Shown here: positions 33,426 to 42,519 of the stretch, one piece after another
Position numbering within the stretch: position 1 is the stretch's first letter
Layout of the letters: every line of letters begins with the position of its first letter
NCBI GenBank assembly: GCA_026127925.1
Contig: JAJSLM010000003.1
Location: 1-64,000, forward strand
Direction: 5' to 3'
Source: Thermoplasmatales archaeon
Lineage (GTDB): Archaea > Thermoplasmatota > Thermoplasmata > Thermoplasmatales > Thermoplasmataceae
Length of the DNA stretch: 64,000 nucleotides
Made by a program: the position numbers and the translations under genes
The notes under the pieces: generated by a model
What the model saw: the letters and a program-made list of their open reading frames with translations, nothing else
Databases searched by the model: none
Told to the model about the DNA's origin: nothing

Positions 33426-35373
33426 TCTCTGATCCACTGTTCATGTCAGATGTGGAATGAAGAACCTTTACCGCAATTCCTTTCCTGTAATTGCGCATCT
33501 CCCAGCCAGATGAGGCGCTCTTGCCACATGCAAGAAGGTTATCCTCTTGGTCTACAACAAGGACCTCGTTTCCCGCAATTATCTTGGGGTCCTTATCAAT
33601 AACAAACTTGAAGAACACATTGTATCCTTTCCTGTTAAACGGGGCGCTGTCATCATTCACTATCACTCTGTGTCGTGGAAACTCTGATGCTTCATGAAGC
33701 CTTCTTGCCCCTTCGATTGTGAGAGTGAAGAATCCATCCCTTGCGCGAAGAGTGGCAAGAAGTGTAGAATCAAGCAGTACCGAGCGTATCCTTCCCGTAT
33801 TTTTTGAAACCGTGACTGCGGTCCCGTCCGGAAAAATATTCTCTCCAGTGCCTAGGCCGAACTGATAATCGGCAACACGTCTTACCTTTTTGATGTTATA
33901 ATTCTCTATGATCTTAGGTATGCTCTCATTTTTTTGATCTCCGACATCCTCTGACGCGGTCAGTTCTTGCAATTCAAAAACATCTCCGATCGTTTTTCCG
34001 TCTTTCGAAGGATCATATGAGGAAACAACCTGCTCCACAGGGAATGTGCTCTCAAGCTCGACCGGGACGTAAATCCCGTTCCATGAAGCAAATATACTGC
34101 CATCTGCCTGTTGATATGTTCTGGCATATTCCGGGCCCATTGAGAATCCGGGTGATAGGTTGTAACCTTTGAGTACATAATTTTTTGCGCTTGATGCCGT
34201 AACCGCTTCCGAGAATTCTTTGAGTCTCTGTACAATTGGGTGATTCCTGCTGTAGTCATCGAAATAGAAAAATGTTGATTTTTTAGACAATTCCTGGAAT
34301 TTCTCAAGCTCTTTTCTGTATTCCAGTATTTTTAGGAATGCCCTGAAAAGGAATGGATGAGTCCTTGCTTTTGACTCCGCATATTGCCACAGCGTCTGTT
34401 CGTAAATGCATTCCTTTATACTGCTGAGCTCATTGAATATGGCTTTAAGGTTATGCAGTGCAAGAGCCTCAAATCTGTCCTTTGAATTAAGCCCCTGGAG
34501 CTCCTTTATCGTATATCTGTCTCTAAGCGGGCTCCAGAATGGGAGAATTGAAATTTTAGAGAGTTCCTTTGAACCTGAAGGGAATAGCATGCGGTCATCT
34601 TTCGCATATTTTACGTAAGATGCAGAATCAAAAGCGTCAACACCCAGGAGGACAGAGAGCGCCATGAACATCGGATGCCCCCCACCAAACAGATGAACGG
34701 GCTTGGAGAAGTCCGATCGAATTTTCGAGTTTATGATTATTTCTGCAGTCAAATCATACCGGTATGATTCCATCAAGGGGACGACTCCACCAACAGGGAG
34801 GTATCCCGCCCGTGATTTGCTCATGAGTTCCGCTGAAAGGCGCCTGAGATCGGGAAACGTCGATCCCTGTATGGGCCCAGCCAAAATCGATGTTCCGAGA
34901 TCACCGATTTCCTCAAGCCTCTTCTTCGTCTCGACTACAGCGTACTCTGCTTTCTCTCGCGAAAACCCCGGTTCAGAGAAAATGTCAAGGATCGTTATTA
35001 TGTCGCTCCCTATCAGTTTTTGATAGTTTACAATGTCTTCGTTCGAATATTCAATGTCAGAATAAACATGTGACTGGAAAGTCCCAGAATCGGTCATTAT
35101 TGGGCCATCGTAGTCAAGAAGGTAGTGCAATCCGTATTTCCTGGCAGCCTCGTCGAGTTTCGGTGTTCTCCTGATGATATATGAGTTAGTTATAAGGGCT
35201 TCTGCGCCCATGCCAGTCATCTGCTTTATCGTCAATACTGGGATGTTCGGGTTGATCACAGGCATGAACGATGGTGTCTCTACGGTCCCATGTGCAGTCT
35301 CAAATTTTGCAATTCTTGCAAGTCCGTCACGCTCTTCAACTTCCAGATCACCGATCATCTTCCGCCCATTCAC
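33394..35373 (-). CDS. tgtA: Archaeosine tRNA-guanine transglycosylase
   Basis: A 659-residue enzyme that exchanges guanine-15 of tRNA for preQ0. The N-terminal TIM barrel has TDSGTFQSH (catalytic Asp, about residues 94-102), LAGPIQGS, VGGVVPLMES and GVDAFDSASYVKYA, which holds the nucleophilic Asp (about 248). The PUA domain at the end binds the acceptor arm. The zinc-site cysteines normally found just after the barrel are missing: the corresponding stretch reads SILPFWSPLRDRYT, although the His of LHNL remains. Coupled to the ABCE1 gene by a four-nt overlap. Confidence 0.92.
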   Translation of the reverse strand: MNGRKMIGDLEVEERDGLARIAKFETAHGTVETPSFMPVINPNIPVLTIKQMTGMGAEALITNSYIIRRTPKLDEAARKYGLHYLLDYDGPIMTDSGTFQSHVYSDIEYSNEDIVNYQKLIGSDIITILDIFSEPGFSREKAEYAVVETKKRLEEIGDLGTSILAGPIQGSTFPDLRRLSAELMSKSRAGYLPVGGVVPLMESYRYDLTAEIIINSKIRSDFSKPVHLFGGGHPMFMALSVLLGVDAFDSASYVKYAKDDRMLFPSGSKELSKISILPFWSPLRDRYTIKELQGLNSKDRFEALALHNLKAIFNELSSIKECIYEQTLWQYAESKARTHPFLFRAFLKILEYRKELEKFQELSKKSTFFYFDDYSRNHPIVQRLKEFSEAVTASSAKNYVLKGYNLSPGFSMGPEYARTYQQADGSIFASWNGIYVPVELESTFPVEQVVSSYDPSKDGKTIGDVFELQELTASEDVGDQKNESIPKIIENYNIKKVRRVADYQFGLGTGENIFPDGTAVTVSKNTGRIRSVLLDSTLLATLRARDGFFTLTIEGARRLHEASEFPRHRVIVNDDSAPFNRKGYNVFFKFVIDKDPKIIAGNEVLVVDQEDNLLACGKSASSGWEMRNYRKGIAVKVLHSTSDMNSGSEISSDSARIVP

Positions 35374-37142
35374 TCCGCATAATAATAGTTGCCGCTCTCT
35401 TTCTGTTCCTTGTCGAGCCTGCTGTTCGGCTTGTTAATCCTGGGCCGCATTGTAAGGGCGTCCCTTCGGAACGTTATCTCTATCTCTTTAAGGAAGGCAT
35501 TCATGCCCTGGGTCATCGGCATGGGCCCAAAAGCGTCTCCTTCAATGCCCTGGGTTCCCGTAAATATCATGAGCTCATCAGAAATGAGATCAATGAAGTA
35601 AACGTCATGATCGATGACCAATGCACCTTTCTTGTTGTTTTCCATAACTCTTTTGATAACCTTGGCAGCGAGCATTCTGTAAGCACTGTCGAGGTGTGCG
35701 GATGGTTCATCCAGAATATACAGGTCGGCGTCGCGCGAAAGTGTGAGGCATATGGACATTCTCTGAAGTTCTCCGCCAGACAGATCCTGCACATTTTCAT
35801 CATACAGGGATTCTATGTCAAGCGGATGAATGATCTCATTCCTTACGAATGCATTCTCCATGTCTTCCTTAAGTACCGAATGAAACAGGGAAAGGACGGT
35901 GCCGTCATAGTCTGTAGATATGTACTGTGGCTTGTAAGATATTCTGACCGGATTCGAAAGAGTTCCTTCGTAATCCTTTATCACGCCCGCCAGGATCTTT
36001 GCGAAGGTGGATTTCCCCAGAGCATTTCGCCCCAGAACTCCAACAACGTGTGTGTTCTTCAGGGATCCTGCCGAAACGTTGAGCCTGAAATTTCCGAGGT
36101 TAATTTTCAGATCAGTCCATGAAGAAAGGTCTATACCGGTTGTATCGCGTTTTGAGGATTTTTTCTGAAAACTTATTGCATAATTTCGGATTCTAACATT
36201 CTCCTCGCGAAGATAACCCTCCAGGAACGAATTTATTGCTTTATTGGATGTCCTGGGTTCGCTGACAATTCCGTAAGCTCCAGGCTGACCATAAACAATG
36301 TGAGCATTGTCCGCCATCCAGTCCATTATGGCCAAATCGTGCTCAACAACAAAAACAATCTTGGAAGCTGAGAGTTTCTGTATCAACCCTGCTACGCGGA
36401 GCCTTTCGGAGATATCCAGGTAGGAAGTTGTCTCATCGAAAAGATATATGTCCCCGTCTTTCATCAGTGCCCTCCCCACGGCAAGTTTTTGAAGCTCCCC
36501 TCCAGAACAGTAGCTTACATCCTTATCCAGGGATTCCGCAAGTCCCAGCGATGAAACTATTTCATCAAACAATTTTTGCGGATCATCTCTCTTGAGGATT
36601 TCGCCGATGGTTCCAGAAGTAACTTTCGGAATCAGATCCACATTCTGGTCCTTAAGAACCGCGACATGATTTCCATCATAAAGGTCCCTGAAGTAGTCAC
36701 CGAGAACGGATCCAGCAAACTTCCGGACGACGTTCTCTTTGCTCGGCTTCTCCTCATAATTTCCAAAATTTGGGATAATCACGCCAGAAAGTATCTTCAA
36801 CGTGGTGCTTTTGCCCAGGGCATTCTGCCCAAGAATTGCGGAAACTTTACCCTTTAACGGTATAGGAAGAGAATACAGGCGAAAAGAATTGAGTCCATAC
36901 TGATGACTTAGGTCCTTGTTCAGCTCATCCGGAAGCGTAATAATTTTTATGGCCCCAAAGGGGCAGCGGTGTACGCATATCCCACATCCAATGCATAAAG
37001 GCTCATTTATTATGGGCTGGGAATTTGGATCTGGAAACTCTATTGTTGGTGTCCCACTCCTAACTGGAGGACAATAATATTGACATTCGTGGTTGCATTT
37101 TTTAGGATGGCATCGTTCCCTATCAAGAACTGCGACGTGCAC
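35370..37142 (-). CDS. rli1: ABCE1/Rli1 ribosome recycling ATPase
   Basis: A 590-residue ABCE1. N-terminal ferredoxin-like domain with two 4Fe-4S clusters: C-H-P-K-K-C-N-H-E-C then C-x3-C-P, and CIGCGICVHRCP (residues about 10-60). Two ABC domains follow, each with Walker A (GQNALGKST and GRNALGKST), a signature (SGGELQKL and SGGELQRM) and Walker B. It splits post-termination ribosomes. The GTG start at 37142 precedes HVAVLDRERC. First gene of the pair with tgtA. Confidence 0.96.
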   Translation of the reverse strand: MHVAVLDRERCHPKKCNHECQYYCPPVRSGTPTIEFPDPNSQPIINEPLCIGCGICVHRCPFGAIKIITLPDELNKDLSHQYGLNSFRLYSLPIPLKGKVSAILGQNALGKSTTLKILSGVIIPNFGNYEEKPSKENVVRKFAGSVLGDYFRDLYDGNHVAVLKDQNVDLIPKVTSGTIGEILKRDDPQKLFDEIVSSLGLAESLDKDVSYCSGGELQKLAVGRALMKDGDIYLFDETTSYLDISERLRVAGLIQKLSASKIVFVVEHDLAIMDWMADNAHIVYGQPGAYGIVSEPRTSNKAINSFLEGYLREENVRIRNYAISFQKKSSKRDTTGIDLSSWTDLKINLGNFRLNVSAGSLKNTHVVGVLGRNALGKSTFAKILAGVIKDYEGTLSNPVRISYKPQYISTDYDGTVLSLFHSVLKEDMENAFVRNEIIHPLDIESLYDENVQDLSGGELQRMSICLTLSRDADLYILDEPSAHLDSAYRMLAAKVIKRVMENNKKGALVIDHDVYFIDLISDELMIFTGTQGIEGDAFGPMPMTQGMNAFLKEIEITFRRDALTMRPRINKPNSRLDKEQKESGNYYYAE

Positions 37143-37151
37143 CTGTATCCC

Positions 37152-37577
37152 TTAATTCGGTTTCCAGTACTCGTCCGGAATTTCCTCGTATATCTGTGAC
37201 GCGTCGCTCTTCTCTATGACTGCGATGGGCGTCTTCATTTTTGACAATCGGATTATATGAGGAACATTGAGAATCCAGTAATGTATTCTCCATTCCCTAC
37301 CGTCGTACAGGGTTGTTTCCTCTCGTTCAGTTTGAAGAACGCCAATGTCCTCCATGGTATAAAATGAATCTCTATCCTCAGGTTCGAGCATGTTGTCAAT
37401 GACCCTGTCACTATAACCGAAGAAATTTATTAAATGCTCTGCAGCATCAACGGCCTCCTCCTCATTCATGACCCTGTTCTGGAGACTTAATCCCTTGCTG
37501 ATTGCAATAGCCAATTCCTTAAGGTTCGTATAGTTTCGCTTAATATTTTTATCGTTATTATTAACCATGTTAATCAT
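37152..37577 (-). CDS. Unknown protein, 141 residues, next to ABCE1
   Basis: A soluble, acidic helical protein with no recognised family, although the composition is normal. Notable blocks are EEEAVDAAEHLINFFGYSDRVIDNM, a mid motif TEREETTLYDGREWRIHYWILN and a C-terminal YEEIPDEYWKPN. Nine nt separate it from the ABCE1 gene, so all three genes, this one, ABCE1 and tgtA, are probably one operon. It could be a translation-related partner but nothing proves it. Confidence 0.65.
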   Translation of the reverse strand: MINMVNNNDKNIKRNYTNLKELAIAISKGLSLQNRVMNEEEAVDAAEHLINFFGYSDRVIDNMLEPEDRDSFYTMEDIGVLQTEREETTLYDGREWRIHYWILNVPHIIRLSKMKTPIAVIEKSDASQIYEEIPDEYWKPN

Positions 37578-37776
37578 TCTTTTTCAATACTTAGCAAGCA
37601 TAAGTAATTGCAAATCACTTTATAAACTTGTTTAAAAAAAAGTTGCTTTTTCTTCCATTTAGTCCAATGATGGATCGAGTCCTGTCGGTATTGAATTTTA
37701 CTTACCAAATATTAAAAATGTTTAAATCCATGAAACTGTATTCGATAAAGATGAGCGCTGACTAAACAATTTTATT

Positions 37777-39666
37777 CTATATGTAAGAATTTTCTTTCTG
37801 ATATCCAGGGGATACAGAATCGAAGAAGTTCTGGATATCCTTTAAAGGATCCTTGCTTAGCATCATGTCCGGTACATATTTCCTGAAATAAGAGGCACGA
37901 CGGTCCAATATAACAGAGGCACCTACATCATTTTCTCCTCTTATCAGTCTTCCAAGCGTTTGCCTGATCTTTATTGACGTTGGAAAAGTGACGGAATAAA
38001 GCCACCCGTTTCCGTACTTGTGCTCATAATACGAGTAAAGTGATTTTTGTTTTGCGTCCGGTTTTGGGTACGGCAGACCTACCATGATCACAAGCTGAAG
38101 TTGTTCCCCAGGAAAATTCATGCCTTCAGATATCCTTCCACCCATTACGGCAAAGAGAGGTTCCTGGCCGTTCCTGAATCTCTGTATTGTGGACATCAAT
38201 GCATCCTGTCTCATTTCCCTCGATTCCGATATATAATCAAAATGGAATTTCATGCTGGTTATTCTCTGCATGACATTGTATGATGTGAAAAAAACAATGG
38301 TCTTCTTCCTTAGCCCGTTAATCAAGTTTTCTAAGATGTCGTGTATTTTTTGTGTCTCAAGAGCGTCTAGTTCCTCATATTTTGTTGAGACCGAGTCATA
38401 GTAGAAAATCCTCCTGTTGTTCGTAGGAAAGACATTTCTTATCGCCATTGATCTCATGTTTGTGAACCCGGTAATGTTTGAATAAACATCAAATGGCGCA
38501 AGAGTACCTGACATGTGTATCGTCTTCGATTTCATGAGTGGTTCAAGTATCGCCGTAGGTTCAATGCAGAACGCCTCTATTTTTACGGTGTCCTTAAGTG
38601 ACAAGATCGCGATGTATTTTTCGTCCTCCATCAATTTCCAATTGAGGAGCCGTGAACCAAGCGTGTATACATGCGACCTTGGTACCTTGCCGTCTTTTTC
38701 CTTGTGATCCAATATATTCTCCCCGAAATCGGCAAAAAGTGATGAAAGGTACCAGAACGTATCTGGATTCATCTTGTTGCTTATCGCTACATAGTCGGAA
38801 AGATCGGAGAACTTGATCTTCGCCTCATCACGTTCGTTCAGAAAGTCCCTTTGCATATCAAGCAAGGCATTCCTGAGCATTTCACAGAAGTCTGTAGGTT
38901 TAATTCTCTTTACTAGCTCGATATCCCCAAATTCGTGAGCTTCTTTTTCCGCCAGGTTAATCATGTTGAGAGTTATGCTGAATGATGACGCCGATCTGGC
39001 GATATCAGGAAGGTTATGCGCTTCATCAAGGATTATGATAAGATCTTCCCTTGATACGCCCCATCTGGAAAGAAACCTTTCCGCAACTTCAGGATTCAGG
39101 AAATATGAGTAAGGTGATATCACTAAATCTGCCTTAGATGCATTAAATTTTAACGCTTCGTAAGGACAGACGTTGTGCCTGATTCCATAAGCCAGAAATT
39201 CTTCAGCTGTTGGAATAGTGGTAAAAATAAGATTTGAGATTTGATCAGAGAACACATTATCATTGAAATATTCACACGCACTCTTCAGGCCAGACATTAC
39301 TTTCTTTTTTCTGTCGTTGCAAAACCTTGAGAGCGATTCCGGAGAAAAGTTCTCATCAGTCTCAAGATCACGCGAGAGAAGGCAGAGATTCTGTCTGCCC
39401 TGCATCGGAACCGCACGCATTCTAAATTCTTCTGGGATCTTTCGCAACTCCGATATTATTTGCTCTTGCTGGGAGTTCGTCCTGGTTAGGTAAACAATCT
39501 TCTTCCCGCTACTTTTGGCAATTTTGATCGCTGCTATGAGTGCAATAATTGTTTTTCCGGATCCGGTTGGAGATTCTATCGAAACCGAATTAGAAATCTT
39601 TAGGGATTCCGTTATGAACCTGATAAGATCGTTTTGGTATCCTCTTAGTTCGTGTTCATCCGTCAC
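37777..39666 (-). CDS. xpd: XPD/Rad3-type iron-sulfur DNA helicase
   Basis: A 629-residue superfamily 2 helicase. Walker A SPTGSGKTIIA (about residues 31-41), four cluster cysteines between 95 and 180 (NLCLL, FCND, ACEYF, VCPYEA), DEAH box ILDEAHNLPD (about 218-227), and motif VI GRLIRGENDVG near 578-588. It unwinds DNA 5' to 3' in repair and related processes. Its ATG overlaps the last codons of the TPR gene by four nt. Confidence 0.93.
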   Translation of the reverse strand: MTDEHELRGYQNDLIRFITESLKISNSVSIESPTGSGKTIIALIAAIKIAKSSGKKIVYLTRTNSQQEQIISELRKIPEEFRMRAVPMQGRQNLCLLSRDLETDENFSPESLSRFCNDRKKKVMSGLKSACEYFNDNVFSDQISNLIFTTIPTAEEFLAYGIRHNVCPYEALKFNASKADLVISPYSYFLNPEVAERFLSRWGVSREDLIIILDEAHNLPDIARSASSFSITLNMINLAEKEAHEFGDIELVKRIKPTDFCEMLRNALLDMQRDFLNERDEAKIKFSDLSDYVAISNKMNPDTFWYLSSLFADFGENILDHKEKDGKVPRSHVYTLGSRLLNWKLMEDEKYIAILSLKDTVKIEAFCIEPTAILEPLMKSKTIHMSGTLAPFDVYSNITGFTNMRSMAIRNVFPTNNRRIFYYDSVSTKYEELDALETQKIHDILENLINGLRKKTIVFFTSYNVMQRITSMKFHFDYISESREMRQDALMSTIQRFRNGQEPLFAVMGGRISEGMNFPGEQLQLVIMVGLPYPKPDAKQKSLYSYYEHKYGNGWLYSVTFPTSIKIRQTLGRLIRGENDVGASVILDRRASYFRKYVPDMMLSKDPLKDIQNFFDSVSPGYQKENSYI

Positions 39667-40382
39667 ATACTCTCACTTTTATCGCTTTGCAATTTGCCTT
39701 CAAGATATTCTATCCTTTCTCTTGTAGCGGATATGTCTGTGGATAATTCTTCCGCTTCCTTTAACAGCGATATGGCGTCATTTATCTTTCCAAGTTGTTC
39801 GAGTGCAAGTGATTTATCAAGATAGTACTGGTAGTTGCCAGGGGAAAGCGCGATGGCTTTGTCCATGAGCAACGAAGCATCCTCAAATTTTTCAAGTTTC
39901 ATTAACAACTCAAATTTCCTATAAAGAAAAATCTGATCCGAGGAATTCAGTGAAATCGCTTTGTCAAAATCATTCATCGCCTCGGTGTATCTTCCTGCCC
40001 TCCAGTAGGCGTTTCCTCTATTGTAGTAATAATCTGGGATGTCATTTTCGATAGAGATTGCCTTCGAAATGTTCTCTACGGCCTCTCGCGTCTTTCCGAT
40101 GTCATCGTAAGCGGATCCAAGTGCATTATAATAATCTGCAATTTCTGGGTCAAGTTCAATAGATTTCGTGTAGTCTTTGATGGACTGATCAAACATTTTC
40201 ATGGAATAATAAGCCAGTCCTCTGTTGAAGTAAAAATCTGGCTCGTTGCTGATCAATTTTATTGCCTTTGTGAACTCCTTAATTGCCTCTGCATATTTCT
40301 TAAGATTAAAATAAGAAATCCCGCGTTCGTTATAATCGTCTGCCATTTCCGACACTGACATTTTTCCGTAGTTTTCTGTCAC
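39663..40382 (-). CDS. TPR-repeat protein
   Basis: A 239-residue protein made of about six tetratricopeptide repeats. Each has the W/Y-G-Y-P pattern (YFNLKKYAEAIKEFTKAI, FYFNRGLAYYSMKMFDQ, YYNALGSAYDDIGKTREA, and so on). TPR proteins serve as scaffolds for protein-protein contact. It is the upstream gene of the XPD pair with an ATGA overlap, so a functional link with the helicase is possible. No signal peptide. Confidence 0.85.
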   Translation of the reverse strand: MTENYGKMSVSEMADDYNERGISYFNLKKYAEAIKEFTKAIKLISNEPDFYFNRGLAYYSMKMFDQSIKDYTKSIELDPEIADYYNALGSAYDDIGKTREAVENISKAISIENDIPDYYYNRGNAYWRAGRYTEAMNDFDKAISLNSSDQIFLYRKFELLMKLEKFEDASLLMDKAIALSPGNYQYYLDKSLALEQLGKINDAISLLKEAEELSTDISATRERIEYLEGKLQSDKSESM

Positions 40383-40491
40383 AAAGGTGTAGTAAGCTAT
40401 TCTATATTATCTTAATCATTCGTTCGAGCATCCATGGAATGGGCAGCAATGGGCATTCCATCCGAGAAAGCGCATACGTTGATCATGGAGT

Positions 40492-41136
40492 TCAAAAAAG
40501 TTTGCTGTTCATGAGACGTGATACGAGAGTTTTATATGTTTTCCACTTTGTCCTTACTATCCCTGAGAGGTCTGTCCCATTCTTCAGCGATTCCTGAATA
40601 AATTTAATCGTTCTAGGATCGGACGGGTAGCCCGAGCCCATCGTTCCATATCTCTCTTCGATCGCCTTCACTTCCCGATCCCTTATGACCTTTGAGATTA
40701 TGGATGCAGCCGAGACTACCGGATAGACCTCATCTGCCTTGTGTGCAGACACAACCTTCCTTCCTGTTTCAGACTCTATCAATCTACCGAGCCTTCCAGG
40801 ATTAACGTCAAACGAATCCACATATACTGTACATTCATCCGGAGACATCCTGGCAAGGGATACATAGCTCAATTGTTCTATGTAATTCAGGTTTTCGGTA
40901 TCCATCAGTAAATTTAGCTGGGCTGCTGTTATGATTTCCGTCTTAATGATCTCCGCATGGGCCATAATCTCCGTATATAATCGCTCCCTTGCTATTGGGC
41001 TAAGCTTCTTCGAATCTTTAACCCCGAGTCCTGCAAGGACATCATTATTTCCGCATACAATCGTTACGACAAGAGGCCCGATTACTGGACCCCTGCCGGC
41101 TTCATCGATTCCGCAGGATATGTTTTCAGAGGACAT
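40492..41136 (-). CDS. rnhB: Ribonuclease HII
   Basis: A 214-residue RNase HII that cuts RNA in RNA-DNA hybrids. The catalytic DEAGRGPVIGPLVV is at residues 10-23 (Asp, Glu). A second Asp lies in VYVDSFDVN (about 105) and a third in HKADEVYPVVSAASI (about 134). The size and order match archaeal rnhB. Gene lies alone, 35 nt after the prenyl synthase gene. Confidence 0.95.
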   Translation of the reverse strand: MSSENISCGIDEAGRGPVIGPLVVTIVCGNNDVLAGLGVKDSKKLSPIARERLYTEIMAHAEIIKTEIITAAQLNLLMDTENLNYIEQLSYVSLARMSPDECTVYVDSFDVNPGRLGRLIESETGRKVVSAHKADEVYPVVSAASIISKVIRDREVKAIEERYGTMGSGYPSDPRTIKFIQESLKNGTDLSGIVRTKWKTYKTLVSRLMNSKLF

Positions 41137-41171
41137 TTAGCATCAGTGACCAAAACAGAATTTGACTGCTA

Positions 41172-42263
41172 TTAATTCTTTCTATCTATGACGTAGTACG
41201 CAAGGCCTTTCAGAAAATCCTTTACTTGCCTATCACCGTTGATCATGGATAAGTATTCTATAGCTTTATCAGACATGTTTCTCACGATTTTCAATGAATA
41301 ATCATAGGATCCTGTGTCTACGACAATCTTCTTAAGACGTTCAAAATCCATATCCGAAACATTGCCCGAACTCAAGCATTTGTGGATGAAAGCACGATCC
41401 TTATCATTCGATCTCTCCAGGGCTTTAAGCATTAAAAGCGTCTTCTTTCCCTCGTTTACGTCGCTCTTTATCGATTTGCCAGTTTCGTCTTCCTTTCCAA
41501 AGAGTCCCAGAATGTCGTCATAAACCTGGAATGCCGTCCCGAGTAAAGAGCCGTAATAACTTAGAGGAGCCAGATTCTCATTTGTTCCTGAAAGGATCGC
41601 ACCGAGCATGAGTGGCCCTTCGATGGTGTACTTTGCGGTCTTGTATATGTGCATTCTGAAAAGGTCGTTCTGCTTGAAGTTCTTGTTGTAAGCCGAATCT
41701 ATATCTATCAATTGCCCGTAACCTGTCGTTTCTATTATGTCGGAAAGTAACAAATTTGCCCGGATCAGGTTTTCAGCTTCCAGACCACTGGTAAGAAGTG
41801 CCTTATGGGCAAGAGCATCCGCAAGATCCCCCGCTATGATCGCGATGTTTTGTGAAACACGGTTGGCGATTTCAGGTTCTGCATTTACGAGCGATCTTGC
41901 TCTGACATATAAACTCGGTTTTCCTCGTCGTGTTTCGCTCTGATCCATGATGTCGTCGTGTATGAGGAGATAACTCTGGGCAAGCTCTATAGATATAGCA
42001 GCTCTGAATATGCGATCATCAGCTTTTCTAAACAATCTGTAACCCATTATTACGAAAATAGGTCGTAGGCGTTTGCCTCCGGAAAGGGTGAACTCCGTAA
42101 TCAATTTTGAGACAGATTTTCCGATACTGTCTAGATTTTTTGGAATACACTCATCGAAAAAAGACTCTATTTCCTGGTCAATTCTAAAGCGAAGCTCCTT
42201 AATTATTGCCATAGGATACTGATCTTGCATAGCTTTATCTAATAGAAAATCAGCAGATAGCAT
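41172..42263 (-). CDS. idsA: Polyprenyl diphosphate synthase (geranylgeranyl type)
   Basis: A 363-residue trans-prenyltransferase. The first aspartate-rich motif is HDDIMDQSETRRGKPS (about 96-111) and the second is VYDDILGLFG (about 243). It builds C15-C20 prenyl diphosphates for archaeal lipids, the substrate of the geranylgeranyl reductase farther left. The bulky-residue pattern before the first motif that sets chain length (YLLIHDD) is consistent with C20. Monocistronic. Confidence 0.9.
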   Translation of the reverse strand: MLSADFLLDKAMQDQYPMAIIKELRFRIDQEIESFFDECIPKNLDSIGKSVSKLITEFTLSGGKRLRPIFVIMGYRLFRKADDRIFRAAISIELAQSYLLIHDDIMDQSETRRGKPSLYVRARSLVNAEPEIANRVSQNIAIIAGDLADALAHKALLTSGLEAENLIRANLLLSDIIETTGYGQLIDIDSAYNKNFKQNDLFRMHIYKTAKYTIEGPLMLGAILSGTNENLAPLSYYGSLLGTAFQVYDDILGLFGKEDETGKSIKSDVNEGKKTLLMLKALERSNDKDRAFIHKCLSSGNVSDMDFERLKKIVVDTGSYDYSLKIVRNMSDKAIEYLSMINGDRQVKDFLKGLAYYVIDRKN

Positions 42264-42490
42264 TTAAAGATCATGGTCAATTGCTAGCGATAACAGTCTA
42301 TGTTAATTTTGGTTGCAAACGATTTTTTTCTTGCTTAGCGACCTTTTATTCCAGAGTAGGCCAATTGCATGGAAATGGTTCTTTAATAGGGTCCATTTTA
42401 TCAGAATTGAAATTGAACAACGTCATTTAATGCACATAAGAATGTACGGTCTTTTCCTTTAGCAAACGGAATTGAGCGAACGGGCAAAGA

Positions 42491-42500
42491 AATTTATTTT
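42491..42500 (+). promoter_or_regulatory. TATA box of the ArsA-like gene
   Basis: AATTTATTTT about 20-29 nt before the ATG at 42520. The spacing supports transcription starting at this ATG. Confidence 0.45.
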
Positions 42501-42519
42501 AGCCTGTGTTCTTCATGAA

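Noticed and set aside
35271-36122. Plus-strand open frame of 283 codons opposite tgtA and ABCE1
   Set aside because: The opposite strand encodes complete, motif-bearing ABCE1 and TgtA. The plus-strand peptide has no domain and an unnatural composition.
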